The notes below the pieces were generated by a model that saw only the letters and a program-made list of their open reading frames with translations, was not told the DNA's origin and searched no databases. Positions 18,948 through 27,154 of a stretch of 64,000 nt of DNA are shown here, piece after piece; the first letter of the stretch is position 1; each line of letters starts with the position of its first letter. Position numbers and translations under genes: made by a program. Origin of the DNA: Winogradskyella endarachnes (lineage in GTDB: Bacteria; Bacteroidota; Bacteroidia; Flavobacteriales; Flavobacteriaceae). The stretch is from the NCBI RefSeq assembly GCF_009741275.1, contig NZ_WOWS01000001.1, positions 434,001-498,000 on the forward strand, in the 5' to 3' direction.

Positions 18948-19144
18948 GCTTATCGTTTCCGTATTTGAAACGTAGCGTGTTAAAAAACACTTTCGTTTCG
19001 GATTATAAACGAGCCGAATTTTTAAATTTTTCTTTTTATCTTAAATTTCCAAAAAACCAAATTTAAAAATTTGGCAGTCTTCGTAAATACACATAAACCT
19101 CTCGCAAATCTTATAATAGCTATGTTTTATATACATTGTTAGTC
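18948..19144. repeat. Hairpin-rich element downstream of the orphan lipoprotein gene; candidate decayed integron attC-like site
   Basis: Read on the minus strand it starts with GACTAAC at the stop codon of the lipoprotein gene and ends near GATAAGC, one base away from GTTAAGC. Inside lie an imperfect inverted repeat (GCCGAATTTTTAAATTT at 19013-19029 against the reverse complement of 19059-19075, with one mismatch), a perfect internal palindrome CCAAATTT..AAATTTGG type stem, and a small hairpin GTGTT-AAAA-AACAC at 18977-18990. The order R''-like core, foldable middle, R'-like core matches an attC layout, although about 190 bp is longer than usual. The rest of the 412-bp spacer (18730-18947) shows nothing else. 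Confidence 0.45.
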
Positions 19145-20243
19145 ACCGTGTTTTTGACTTTTCAAATGGTCTTTTATCTGAAGTAGTCATTTTATATTGT
19201 TCTAAAGCCTCTTCTAGAGTAAGATCTGTTGGCATATTTTCAATGAATGTCATAACTGATGTAAATATGAACGGTATGTTACTTTTTGAATTAAAATCAG
19301 ATTTCGTTGCAATGTCATCTAATTGATCAGCGTTCCATTTTTTTCTTATTTCATTAGCACGTTCATAATTTTCCTTATTCAAATTCCGAAGCCATATTTT
19401 GTTATTTAGAGAATCTGGCAACAAGTGATGTCTATATTGCCAAGTTGAGTAAACCTCAAAATTACCTTTATCTTTATCATTTTGGAAATGCAGGTAAGAG
19501 ATTGCCTGTTCAGGATCAAATCGTCCCTCATTTACTGCCTTGCAAAGAATTGGTTCAAGATCAATAATGTTTTTATTGTTGCTTCTTCTTTGAGATGTAT
19601 GAACTAAAACCACATCATGATTTTGCCCTCTTAAGGATTTTCTATAACCGAGCTCTATCTGAGAAGGGAAGCCAACAGAATCAGTTATTGAAAGTATCCT
19701 GTTCATATTTATTATTCGATTAGCTTGAATAGTGTCATCATGAGTATCGTACATTGGTCTGAACAATTGATCTCTTTCCCAAATTGATTTAAATTCATTT
19801 CTTAATCTTGTGTCATATTCAGTCGTTCTTTTTTCGATAAAAGAATTCCAGAGGTTTTCATCTATATATGTGTTGACAAAAATTGACTTTAGCAAACTTA
19901 AATCATCAGAATTATTTATAAGTAGTTGAATATTTAAATTTCTTTCATCTAAATTATTAGAGAGTTGATTTGAAAGTGCGGCATTATAAACATCATGTCC
20001 AAAAGGTTTTTTGATTTCTCTAAATGCCAATGAATAATTTTTGGATGCTCTATCGAAATCACCATCACAAATTGCAATTTCAGCTTTATTAGTTAGAATG
20101 TGATATTTAGTAATTGCTTCATTATTGTATTTGCATGTCGTGAATTCAGTGATTGTAGAATTTTCAGACTTAATATTCGTCTCATTACGGTTTTTACAAC
20201 CTACTTGAATTGTCATAATAATTAAAATGATTGTTATTCTCAT
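19143..20243 (-). CDS. Orphan lipoprotein, DUF6624-like C-terminal half, in a cassette-like unit
   Basis: 366 residues with a lipoprotein signal (TIQVGC). The N-terminal half resembles one or two helical TPR-like units (KAEIAICDGDFDRASKNYSLAF). Residues about 170-270 follow the pattern I associate with DUF6624: a GFPS segment, HDVVLVHTSQR, then LEPILCKAVNEGRFDPEQAISYLHFQND. No enzymatic motif is visible. The gene is bracketed by a perfect 10-bp inverted repeat (GTTAGTCACC at 19138-19147, GGTGACTAAC at 20258-20267), the arrangement expected for an integron cassette, and it stands apart from its neighbours. Probable recent acquisition; function unknown. Confidence 0.75.
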   Translation of the reverse strand: MRITIILIIMTIQVGCKNRNETNIKSENSTITEFTTCKYNNEAITKYHILTNKAEIAICDGDFDRASKNYSLAFREIKKPFGHDVYNAALSNQLSNNLDERNLNIQLLINNSDDLSLLKSIFVNTYIDENLWNSFIEKRTTEYDTRLRNEFKSIWERDQLFRPMYDTHDDTIQANRIINMNRILSITDSVGFPSQIELGYRKSLRGQNHDVVLVHTSQRRSNNKNIIDLEPILCKAVNEGRFDPEQAISYLHFQNDKDKGNFEVYSTWQYRHHLLPDSLNNKIWLRNLNKENYERANEIRKKWNADQLDDIATKSDFNSKSNIPFIFTSVMTFIENMPTDLTLEEALEQYKMTTSDKRPFEKSKTR

Positions 20244-20257
20244 TTTTTAAATTTTAT

Positions 20258-20267
20258 GGTGACTAAC
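20258..20267. repeat. 10-bp inverted repeat bracketing the orphan gene (upstream copy)
   Basis: GGTGACTAAC here is the exact reverse complement of GTTAGTCACC at 19138-19147. On the coding (minus) strand this reads GTTAGTCACC just before the gene, with GTTAGTC being 6 of 7 matches to the integron core GTTRRRY. Confidence 0.65.
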
Positions 20268-20394
20268 TTTAATGATATGAGTCCGTTTTAATGACTTATA
20301 TCAGACGATACTGAAGCAAGTTCAGCACATGTAATCGAAGTTACCCTTTTCAAAACAGAAATTCAATACGTAAATCTATGTATTTTAACAAGAA

Positions 20395-20421
20395 AAATTC
20401 CAAGCCAAAGACTTAGGATTT
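20395..20421 (-). terminator. Terminator-like repeat, copy 1
   Basis: AAATCCTAAG, 7-nt loop, CTTGGAATTT on the minus strand followed by T residues: a 10-bp stem with one mismatch and one wobble. It follows the 123-residue gene ending at 20461. The same 27-nt unit recurs at 22320 and 23097. Confidence 0.55.
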
Positions 20422-20460
20422 AATATAATATTTCGTAATCTATTTTATATTTTTCTGTAG

Positions 20461-20832
20461 TTAACTCACATTCTTAAAAGTAGGATAGTTCTCAGTAATA
20501 CTACCAATACCTTTTTTATTCACTTTAAAAACTACATCCTTTTCCGTAGTAAATAATAGTACAGATAAAAAAGAGGATTTTAAATGTTGCTTTACAATAG
20601 GTAAAGCGTCTTCTAAAGTCATTTCTTCTTCTATATCTTCGGTTTCTCTTGGCCTAAAGCTATATTTAAGAGACACCTTAAACTCATCCTCAGAATATAT
20701 TGGTCTTAAGAAAATATTTTTTAACTCAGGCTTACCAATGGTTTTTGCCATGGTTAATTTTGCAAACGTTTTAGCTTCTACACTTTCTTTTACTTGTTCC
20801 CAGAATTCGTTAAAAACATCTTGGTAGGTCAT
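20461..20832 (-). CDS. Conserved hypothetical protein, 123 residues
   Basis: I cannot assign a function. The protein is soluble, with an N-terminal helix (TYQDVFNEFWEQVKESVEAK), a short strand block (LKNIFLRPIYSEDEFKVSLKY), an acidic linker and a helix-strand end (LKSSFLSVLLFTTEKDVVFKV). No metal or catalytic motif stands out. It is transcribed in the same direction as DUF3307 and satD but 58 nt after them, and is followed by a terminator-like hairpin, so it may be the last gene of that unit. Confidence 0.65.
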   Translation of the reverse strand: MTYQDVFNEFWEQVKESVEAKTFAKLTMAKTIGKPELKNIFLRPIYSEDEFKVSLKYSFRPRETEDIEEEMTLEDALPIVKQHLKSSFLSVLLFTTEKDVVFKVNKKGIGSITENYPTFKNVS

Positions 20833-20890
20833 TGATTTTATTATTTAAACTGGTTTTACTCTGTTTTAAATGTTTTTTGATTATTTAAAT

Positions 20891-21607
20891 CTAGACTAAA
20901 GTTATTGCATATTTGTACAACAGACCTATAAATATAGCCATACCAAAGCTTATTAATGTACCTATAAGCATATACTCGGTAAGCTTTCTATCTTTTGCTC
21001 TAGACAAATCGCCAAATCTAAATACGGATTTTGCAGCAATGAGTAACCCAATAGCACTCCACTGATTTAGCAAAATAAAACTAAATACAAATAAACGCTC
21101 TAAGATACCAATGTATTTACCTGCGCTTTCTAATGAGTCTTCAGAATTATCTTCTTCTAAACTCCATGTTCCCATTAACATTTTCATAATTATGGAAGAT
21201 ACAGAAGTAATTATTAACAGTGCAAGTAGTAATAGAAGTACTTCTTTAGAATATAGTTTTTCAAAATCCAATTTATAAGGCGCTTTAAAATAAACTATTG
21301 CACTTATAATTAATACATGAAGTATTTGATCTATAAAAAACAACCATCTGGTATTAACTTTTTCTTCGAGATTTATTTTAACAATATCAATTACTAAATG
21401 ACTGATAACTATTATCAAAAAATATGGTAAAAACGACCAATTGAATTGAAACAAAACTAATAATGCCATAAAATGTACTAAACCATGAAAGTATAAGTAT
21501 TTTGATTTATGCTTTTTAGCTTTTTTATTTTTTACCCAACTATCTGGTTGCAAAACAAAGTCTCCAATGATGTGAGCGATTAAAAATTTTGTAAATAAGA
21601 GTATCAT
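20891..21607 (-). CDS. DUF3307 family membrane protein
   Basis: 238 residues with six or so transmembrane helices. The N-terminal AHIIGDFVLQPDSWVKNKK with a later HGLVHFMALLVL and ISHLVIDIVK are the conserved blocks of DUF3307: His and Asp residues at membrane edges. The role is unknown. Its start overlaps the stop of satD by 4 nt, a pairing that recurs in many bacteria and suggests a joint function. Confidence 0.85.
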   Translation of the reverse strand: MILLFTKFLIAHIIGDFVLQPDSWVKNKKAKKHKSKYLYFHGLVHFMALLVLFQFNWSFLPYFLIIVISHLVIDIVKINLEEKVNTRWLFFIDQILHVLIISAIVYFKAPYKLDFEKLYSKEVLLLLLALLIITSVSSIIMKMLMGTWSLEEDNSEDSLESAGKYIGILERLFVFSFILLNQWSAIGLLIAAKSVFRFGDLSRAKDRKLTEYMLIGTLISFGMAIFIGLLYKYAITLV

Positions 21608-22203
21608 ATTTGAGAGATTTTTGCTTTATAAAAATTATTCATAGTCATTATCTCTTCAAAGCCTCCTCTTTTTAGAGCTTCACTAATACTACTCTGTGAT
21701 TTATTTAATAATTGCGCCAAATCTTCTTGTTTTTTATCGGAATGCTCTAAAGTTGTTGTTATTACTTTAGCAACTGTACTACTCCAATTATTAGCAGTTA
21801 ATAATGCTAAACTAAGCATAATATTTATAGATTCACTGAAATTTTGGTCCGTTGTCTTTATGGCTAAAGTTTGCTTTTTAAGTGCTTCAAAACAATCACC
21901 AGACATTATGTATGCAGACCCATTAGATTCTGTTATTTTGTTAGATTCATAGCTTTCATCGCCTATACCAATAGCCATTCTAACATCTTGTGATTTTAAT
22001 TGCTTAATTGTTGCTTTAATATGCATAGCTGCAAGTAATGCTTTTTGTGGTTCTATTAAAAGCTGAAAACTATCACCTCTAAATATCTCCCAATTTTTAG
22101 GTTCGTTACCATAATAATTAAGCGTTTTTTTTAGAGGTGCTAACCAACGCTTTACGTCTATCTCTCTAGAGTTGATTATATCTCCTGTTATTACTGCTAT
22201 CAT
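21604..22203 (-). CDS. SatD family protein with C-terminal HTH
   Basis: 199 residues. The N-terminus MIAVITGDIINSREI is the SatD-family signature; the middle is like a nucleotide-cyclase-type fold in outline (GDSFQLLIEPQKALLAAMHIK, MAIGIGDESYESNKI). The last 60 residues carry a helix-turn-helix (KKQEDLAQLLNKSQSSISEALK), so the protein probably binds DNA. An upstream ATG at 22248 would place the promoter inside the gene; the ATG at 22203 is preferred because a TATATTTG -7 box lies at 22220-22227. Four TATCGG boxes surround this promoter, consistent with autoregulation. Confidence 0.85.
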   Translation of the reverse strand: MIAVITGDIINSREIDVKRWLAPLKKTLNYYGNEPKNWEIFRGDSFQLLIEPQKALLAAMHIKATIKQLKSQDVRMAIGIGDESYESNKITESNGSAYIMSGDCFEALKKQTLAIKTTDQNFSESINIMLSLALLTANNWSSTVAKVITTTLEHSDKKQEDLAQLLNKSQSSISEALKRGGFEEIMTMNNFYKAKISQI

Positions 22204-22219
22204 TTTTCTGGGTTTTACA

Positions 22220-22287
22220 CAAATATATCGGTTTTTTAGCCAATACACAACTTTATCGGCTTATTATCCGATAATTTCAAATATCGG
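22220..22287 (-). promoter_or_regulatory. satD promoter with four TATCGG operator boxes
   Basis: On the minus strand TTG (22248-22250), 20 nt, TATATTTG (22220-22227) fits the Bacteroidota promoter. TATCGG occurs on the plus strand at 22226-22231, 22254-22259 and 22282-22287, and inverted (CCGATA) at 22268-22273. The second and third boxes form a perfect 7-bp inverted repeat, TTATCGG / CCGATAA, with an 8-nt spacer; the box at 22226 overlaps the -7 element. A repressor bound here would block transcription. Confidence 0.6.
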
Positions 22288-22314
22288 CTTTAGAGCAGAT
22301 AATTAAAAAATGAA

Positions 22315-22484
22315 GAAAAAAATCCCAAGCTAGAGACTCAGGATTTAAATATTAAATTAAGGGAAAACAGCAACTTCTATTAGCAATCTGTTATTTTTAT
22401 TTTTAAAGGCGAATAATGACCACTAACAATCTTCCACCCTTTATTAGAATTCACAAACAATAAAATCAACTGTTACATACAGTT
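22315..22484 (-). ncRNA. Possible small RNA between gene 22645 and satD
   Basis: A promoter-like TTG (22511-22513), 16 nt, TATATTTG (22487-22494) on the minus strand is followed by a hairpin AACTGT-TACAT-ACAGTT (22468-22484) and, about 150 nt on, a terminator-like stem with a T tract (22314-22346). Only one ATG occurs between and it is followed at once by a stop, so a non-coding transcript of about 165 nt is possible. It could equally be the promoter of a long satD leader. Confidence 0.3.
22320..22346 (-). terminator. Terminator-like repeat, copy 2
   Basis: AAATCCTGAG, TCTCTAG, CTTGGGATTT on the minus strand, followed by seven T residues. Same unit as at 20395 and 23097. Confidence 0.6.
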
Positions 22485-22644
22485 AACAAATATACAACCA
22501 GCTAAATTTACAAAAAATAAACTAAAAGCAATGCGTAAAAACACCTTAATTAACTAAAAATCAATATTTTAACAAAAAAATACAAAAAATTTGAGTTAAA
22601 CACTGAAGATTTATAATTGAAATATGTACAAACTAAATGCTATA

Positions 22645-22974
22645 TTATTCTCGCTCTAAAAATTTTTTAGAAACCTTATAACTTGCCGCATATGCCAAAC
22701 CTTCTTGGCGTTTTTTAAATTCTGAAAATGCTTTATTGTACCATCTTGGGTCAGTAGCTTTCTTTCTATAAGCATCATGACTATAAACATCAAACATTTC
22801 GCCATTTAACCAAGATTCTATACCATAAACGCTAATACCAAAATGCTCTACACGTTGTAATACAATTTCAAAATCAGCTTCCGTAAAGTACTGAATGTCA
22901 TCAGAATCAAACCCATCATTAATATTAGTTAAGCCTTTAAATATATGTTTTTCTAAGAATTCTGATTGCTCCAT
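22645..22974 (-). CDS. Conserved hypothetical protein, 109 residues
   Basis: I do not recognise the family. The protein is soluble, acidic in its first half and basic toward the end, with an aromatic-rich centre (FGISVYGIESWLNGEMFDVY) and a helical C-terminus (AFSEFKKRQEGLAYAASYKV). No signal peptide or metal motif is visible. It is a single gene flanked by AT-rich spacers; the 395 bp after it hold the possible small RNA and the satD promoter. Confidence 0.65.
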   Translation of the reverse strand: MEQSEFLEKHIFKGLTNINDGFDSDDIQYFTEADFEIVLQRVEHFGISVYGIESWLNGEMFDVYSHDAYRKKATDPRWYNKAFSEFKKRQEGLAYAASYKVSKKFLERE

Positions 22975-23096
22975 ATTATTATTAATTGTTGCTTTTAATT
23001 TATTATATTTTCAATTACTTAATAATTTAAATAAGATGTTAGTAAAATAGACTTTACCTATGTATTAGTCATAGATTACATTGTTATCATTAAAAA

Positions 23097-23123
23097 AAAT
23101 CCCAAGCACTAGACTTAGGATTT
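23097..23123 (-). terminator. Terminator-like repeat, copy 3 (after ferredoxin gene)
   Basis: AAATCCTAAG, TCTAGTG, CTTGGGATTT on the minus strand, then eight T residues: a 10-bp stem with one G-T pair, a standard intrinsic terminator 27 nt after the ferredoxin stop. Confidence 0.8.
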
Positions 23124-23149
23124 CTTATTCAATTTTATATAAAACTCAA

Positions 23150-23506
23150 TTAATGACCATCTGGATGCATAAAACGTTGTTTTGCTAAAAGCTCTTCTTC
23201 TGTTTCCACATGTGCATCATCTGGTATACAACAATCTACAGGGCAAACTGCTGCACATTGCGGCTCCTCATGAAAACCCATACACTCCGTACACTTATCT
23301 GGTGCAATGTAATAGACTTCATCATCAATAGGTTCTTGTGTTTCATCTGCATCTACTTCTTTACCATCTGGTAAAACAATTTTTCCAGATAGACTAGTAC
23401 CATCAGAATAACGCCAATCATCAGCACCTTCATAGATAGCAGTATTTGGACATTCTGGCTCGCATGCGCCACAATTAATACATTCGTCTGTGATTATTAT
23501 TGCCAT
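23150..23506 (-). CDS. Dicluster 4Fe-4S ferredoxin
   Basis: 118 residues. Cluster I ligands lie in [13 protein letters not shown] (Cys9, 12, 15, 19) and cluster II ligands in [18 protein letters not shown] (Cys72, 75, 84, 88). The roughly 50-residue insert between the clusters and the spaced second motif are typical of the Bacteroidota and YfhL-like type. It serves as a cytoplasmic low-potential electron carrier; the partner enzyme is not shown. It is divergent from an acyl-CoA reductase gene. Confidence 0.93.
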   Translation of the reverse strand: MAIIITDECINCGACEPECPNTAIYEGADDWRYSDGTSLSGKIVLPDGKEVDADETQEPIDDEVYYIAPDKCTECMGFHEEPQCAAVCPVDCCIPDDAHVETEEELLAKQRFMHPDGH

Positions 23507-23623
23507 AATATTTTTCTTTTTCTTTTTTTAATCTGTTTGTTTATTTTAATTAAATGTCAGATTGAATCCGCAAAATTTAAACCATATTTTACAACAAACT
23601 TTTTCTCGCTCAAATGGATTGCG

Positions 23624-23631
23624 TAATTTTG
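23624..23631 (+). promoter_or_regulatory. Putative -7 element of the acyl-CoA reductase gene
   Basis: TAATTTTG matches TANNTTTG, 44 nt before the ATG at 23676. It lies inside the reading frame if the upstream TTG at 23562 were the start, which supports the later start. Confidence 0.5.
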
Positions 23632-23675
23632 CAAATGCAAAAATAAAGCCAAAACATCGTTTAACCAAACCATAT

Positions 23676-24734
23676 ATGGATTTACAACAAAGAATTAACG
23701 CATTTATAAAATTGGGTGGTTTTTTACAACAATTTCAGAACAATGAACCTGTTAAAAACAATAAAGTTGAAGCCAACGATTTATTTTTTGACGGCTTTAA
23801 GCATCAAATAAAATTAGCACAAGAATCTAATGGTTGGTTTTCTAAAAAAAATATTGAATTCACCTTATTAAATTGGTCTAAAGCCCTAAAAGAAAACAAT
23901 ATATCAAATTGGTTAAGCAAATACAATTTTAATAATGTAAATCCACAAACAGTTGCAGTAATCATGGCAGGAAATATTCCTCTAGTTGGTTTTCATGATT
24001 TTCTATGCGTACTTATTTCTGGTCATAATGTACTGGTTAAACAATCTTCTAACGATATGCACTTATTACCTTTTTTAGCGAAATATCTAGAAATTGTAGA
24101 ACCAGATTTTAAAGGGAAAATTAAATTTACAGAAGAAAAACTAGAAGGTTTCGATGCTGTTATTGCCACAGGAAGTGATAATACTGCACGTTATTTTGAA
24201 TACTATTTTAAAAATAAACCCTCCATAATTAGAAAAAACAGAAATTCAGTGGCCGTTTTAACAGGAAACGAATCCACTGAGCAATTAGAAAATTTATCTG
24301 ATGATATTTTTAGATATTATGGTTTAGGCTGCAGAAACGTATCTAAGTTATTTGTGCCAAAGGATTATGATTTTCAACCCCTTTTTAAAGCCGTTTATAA
24401 ATGGCATCCTATTATAAACGAAACTAAATACGCCAACAATTACGATTATAACAAAGCGGTTTATTTAATGAGCGAATTTGATATGCTAGAAAACGGATTT
24501 CTTATGATAAAGGAAGACCAAAGCTACGCCTCTCCTATTGCTACGTTATTTTATGAATTTTACAATTCCACAGAAGAACTTAAACAAAAAATAAGTGCAG
24601 AATCAGACAAGATACAATGTGTTGTTTCTCAAGATTTTTTAGATACCGAAATTCCATTCGGAAAAACACAAAATCCTGAGTTATATGATTATGCAGACAA
24701 TGTAGATACCATTGAATTTTTATTAGAAATATGA
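23676..24734 (+). CDS. Acyl-CoA reductase (LuxC-like)
   Basis: 352 residues of the LuxC/aldehyde-dehydrogenase-like superfamily, which reduces acyl-CoA to aldehyde with NADPH. Visible blocks are VAVIMAGNIPLVGFHDFLCV, VLVKQSSND, DAVIATGSDNTARYFEYYF and GLGCRNVSKLFVP with the likely catalytic Cys. The frame is open to a TTG at 23562, but the first ATG at 23676 begins MDLQQRINAF, which looks like the family N-terminus, and a promoter element lies between them. The physiological substrate is unknown. Confidence 0.85.
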   Translation: MDLQQRINAFIKLGGFLQQFQNNEPVKNNKVEANDLFFDGFKHQIKLAQESNGWFSKKNIEFTLLNWSKALKENNISNWLSKYNFNNVNPQTVAVIMAGNIPLVGFHDFLCVLISGHNVLVKQSSNDMHLLPFLAKYLEIVEPDFKGKIKFTEEKLEGFDAVIATGSDNTARYFEYYFKNKPSIIRKNRNSVAVLTGNESTEQLENLSDDIFRYYGLGCRNVSKLFVPKDYDFQPLFKAVYKWHPIINETKYANNYDYNKAVYLMSEFDMLENGFLMIKEDQSYASPIATLFYEFYNSTEELKQKISAESDKIQCVVSQDFLDTEIPFGKTQNPELYDYADNVDTIEFLLEI

Positions 24735-24854
24735 CTTAAAAATTATCATTTTAATAACAGTATTTAATCAAATAAGTGCCACCTTTGTATCTGTTTAACT
24801 ATTATTTAAAAACTCAGAAATGTTGAAATTTTCTGAAATATAAACTAAGAATAA

Positions 24855-25916
24855 ATGAAGAAACATAATTTTAGTGCAGGACCATGTGTATTACCAAAAT
24901 CGGTAATGGAACAAGCAGCAGCAGCAGTTTTAAACTTTGACGACGGCTTATCGCTTTTAGAAATTTCGCATCGTAGTAAACCTTTTGTAGATGTTATGGA
25001 AAATGCTAGATCCTTGGCATTAGAATTATTAGGTTTAGAAGGAAAAGGCTATAAAGCTTTATTTTTACAAGGAGGCGCAAGCACACAATTTTTAATGGTA
25101 GCTTTAAATTTATTAGAAAAAAGAGCTGGATATTTAAATTCTGGTACTTGGGCAGATAAATCTATAAAAGAAGCTAAGATATACGATGATATTTATGAAG
25201 TTGGCACTTCTAAAAGCGCTAACTTTAATTACATCCCAAAAGGATATGATATCCCAGAAGATTACGATTATTTTCACTGTACATCTAATAATACCATTTT
25301 TGGAACACAAATGAAGAGTTTCCCAAACTCACCAATTCCTATGGTTTGTGATATGAGTAGCGATATTTTTTCACGTCAGTTAGATTTTACGCAATTTGAT
25401 TTAATTTACGCAGGTGCTCAAAAAAATATGGGACCAGCAGGTACAACTTTAGTAGTTATTAAAGAAGATATTTTAGGAAAAGTATCTCGTAAAATTCCAT
25501 CAATGATGGACTATAAGGTACACATCAGTAAAGGCAGTATGTTTAATACGCCTCCTGTGTTTGCAGTTTACGTATCCATGCTTACAATGCAGTGGTTAAA
25601 AGATTTAGGTGGTATTAAGGCTATTGAAGAGATTAATGAGAAAAAAGCAAGTTTAATTTATTCTGAAATTGATTTAAATCCATTATTTAAAGGATATGCT
25701 GCAAAAGAAGACCGTTCTAACATGAATGCGACCTTCACCCTAGAAAATGAAAATCTAAAAGAAACATTTGACGCCATGTGTGTAGAAGCTGGTATTAATG
25801 GCATTAATGGCCACAGAAGCGTTGGTGGCTACAGAGCTTCAATGTATAACGCCTTATCTTTAGATAGTGTTAAAGCCCTTGTGGAAGTTATGAGTGAATT
25901 AGAAAGTAAAGCTTAA
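24855..25916 (+). CDS. serC: Phosphoserine aminotransferase
   Basis: 353-residue PLP-dependent class V aminotransferase that converts 3-phosphohydroxypyruvate to phosphoserine in serine synthesis. KHNFSAGPCVLPKSV is the family start; FLQGGASTQF binds the cofactor phosphate; YAGAQKNMGPAG carries the PLP lysine; GHRSVGGYRASMYNA is the C-terminal substrate block. It lies directly upstream of serA, giving two consecutive steps of the pathway. The third step (serB) is not in the window. Confidence 0.95.
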   Translation: MKKHNFSAGPCVLPKSVMEQAAAAVLNFDDGLSLLEISHRSKPFVDVMENARSLALELLGLEGKGYKALFLQGGASTQFLMVALNLLEKRAGYLNSGTWADKSIKEAKIYDDIYEVGTSKSANFNYIPKGYDIPEDYDYFHCTSNNTIFGTQMKSFPNSPIPMVCDMSSDIFSRQLDFTQFDLIYAGAQKNMGPAGTTLVVIKEDILGKVSRKIPSMMDYKVHISKGSMFNTPPVFAVYVSMLTMQWLKDLGGIKAIEEINEKKASLIYSEIDLNPLFKGYAAKEDRSNMNATFTLENENLKETFDAMCVEAGINGINGHRSVGGYRASMYNALSLDSVKALVEVMSELESKA

Positions 25917-25923
25917 AATAGTA

Positions 25924-25936
25924 GGCAGTATTCAGT
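25924..25936 (+). repeat. Dispersed GGCAGTATTCAGT repeat
   Basis: The same 13-mer occurs at 52716-52728, and shortened or inverted forms at 52793-52803 and 52820-52830, all in spacers. Here it starts just after the serC stop. Confidence 0.5.
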
Positions 25937-26093
25937 AGACAGATTACAGTATTTACTTGGCCCTAAAAACGAAGCAGTATTTTGTTGCAGTTTACGGTTG
26001 CTTATTAAAAATTAAAAAATAATTATAATTTAAAGTTGAAGTCTCCAAGTTAAAAACTTTTAAACCTTCACACTTTTAAACGAATAAACAAAC

Positions 26094-27044
26094 ATGAAAG
26101 TATTAGCAAACGACGGAGTTTCTCAAAGTGGTATTGATGCCTTAGAAGCTGCTGGTTACGAAGTTATAACAACAACAGTTGCCCAAGAACAATTAGAAAA
26201 TTACATCAATACAAATGAAATTTCGGTATTATTAGTAAGAAGCGCAACAACGGTAAGAAAAGATTTAATTGACAACTGCCCTAGCCTTAAAATCATTGGT
26301 CGTGGTGGTGTAGGTATGGATAATATTGATGTAGAATACGCACGCGAAAAAGGATTAAGTGTAATTAACACACCAGCTGCATCATCGCATTCTGTTGCAG
26401 AATTAGTATTTGGTCACTTTTACGGTTTAGCACGTTTCTTACATAACTCTAATAGAGATATGCCATTAGAAGGCGACGCTAATTTCAAAGGTTTAAAGAA
26501 AGCCTACGCAAAGGGAACAGAATTAAAAGGCAAAACTTTAGGAGTATTAGGTTTTGGACGTATTGGCCAGGCCACAGCAAAAGTAGCTTTAGGAGCAGGA
26601 ATGAAAGTGGTTGCTTTTGACCCATTTATAGAAAAAGCAGATTTACAATTAGAATTCTTTGATGGCCAAAACGTAAATTTTGAAATTAAAACAATTTCTA
26701 AGGAAGAGGTTTTAAAACAAGCAGACTTTTTAACATTACATGTACCAGCTCAAAAAGACTATGTTATTGATGAAGCTGAGTTTAAACAAATGAAAGATGG
26801 TGTAATTATAGCTAATGCTGCACGTGGTGGTGTGGTTAACGAAGTTGCACTTGTTAAAGCTATAGAAAGCGGAAAAGTAGCAAGAGCAGCTCTAGATGTT
26901 TTTGAAAAAGAACCAAAACCAGAAATTCAATTATTAATGAACTCTGCATTATCACTAACACCTCATACAGGTGCTGCAACTAATGAAGCTCAAGATAGAA
27001 TTGGTGTGGAATTAGCTGAACAAATTATTAGTATACTTGGCTAA
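26094..27044 (+). CDS. serA: D-3-phosphoglycerate dehydrogenase (short form)
   Basis: 316 residues of the D-2-hydroxyacid dehydrogenase family. NAD-binding GFGRIGQATA sits near residue 155; the catalytic Arg, Glu and His are expected in NAARGGVVNE, FEKEPKPE and LTPHTGAAT. The ACT regulatory domain of the E. coli enzyme is absent, so serine feedback at that domain is not expected. Adjacency to serC supports the phosphoglycerate substrate over other hydroxyacids. A terminator follows at 27078. Confidence 0.9.
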   Translation: MKVLANDGVSQSGIDALEAAGYEVITTTVAQEQLENYINTNEISVLLVRSATTVRKDLIDNCPSLKIIGRGGVGMDNIDVEYAREKGLSVINTPAASSHSVAELVFGHFYGLARFLHNSNRDMPLEGDANFKGLKKAYAKGTELKGKTLGVLGFGRIGQATAKVALGAGMKVVAFDPFIEKADLQLEFFDGQNVNFEIKTISKEEVLKQADFLTLHVPAQKDYVIDEAEFKQMKDGVIIANAARGGVVNEVALVKAIESGKVARAALDVFEKEPKPEIQLLMNSALSLTPHTGAATNEAQDRIGVELAEQIISILG

Positions 27045-27077
27045 TCATATATAAATGTGACCAATCCATAAAAAATG

Positions 27078-27106
27078 AGTCCTACTTAATGTGGGACTTT
27101 TTTTTT
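27078..27106 (+). terminator. Terminator after serA
   Basis: AGTCCTAC, TTAAT, GTGGGACT (one G-T pair) followed by nine or more T residues. Confidence 0.85.
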
Positions 27107-27154
27107 GTACCTTTAAAACTGAAACTATTTTTAACTTAAAACATATACAACAAA

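Noticed and set aside
22249..22644. Missed small protein gene in the 395-bp spacer
   Set aside because: No usable frame with a start codon in either direction beyond a few codons; promoter-like and hairpin signals only.
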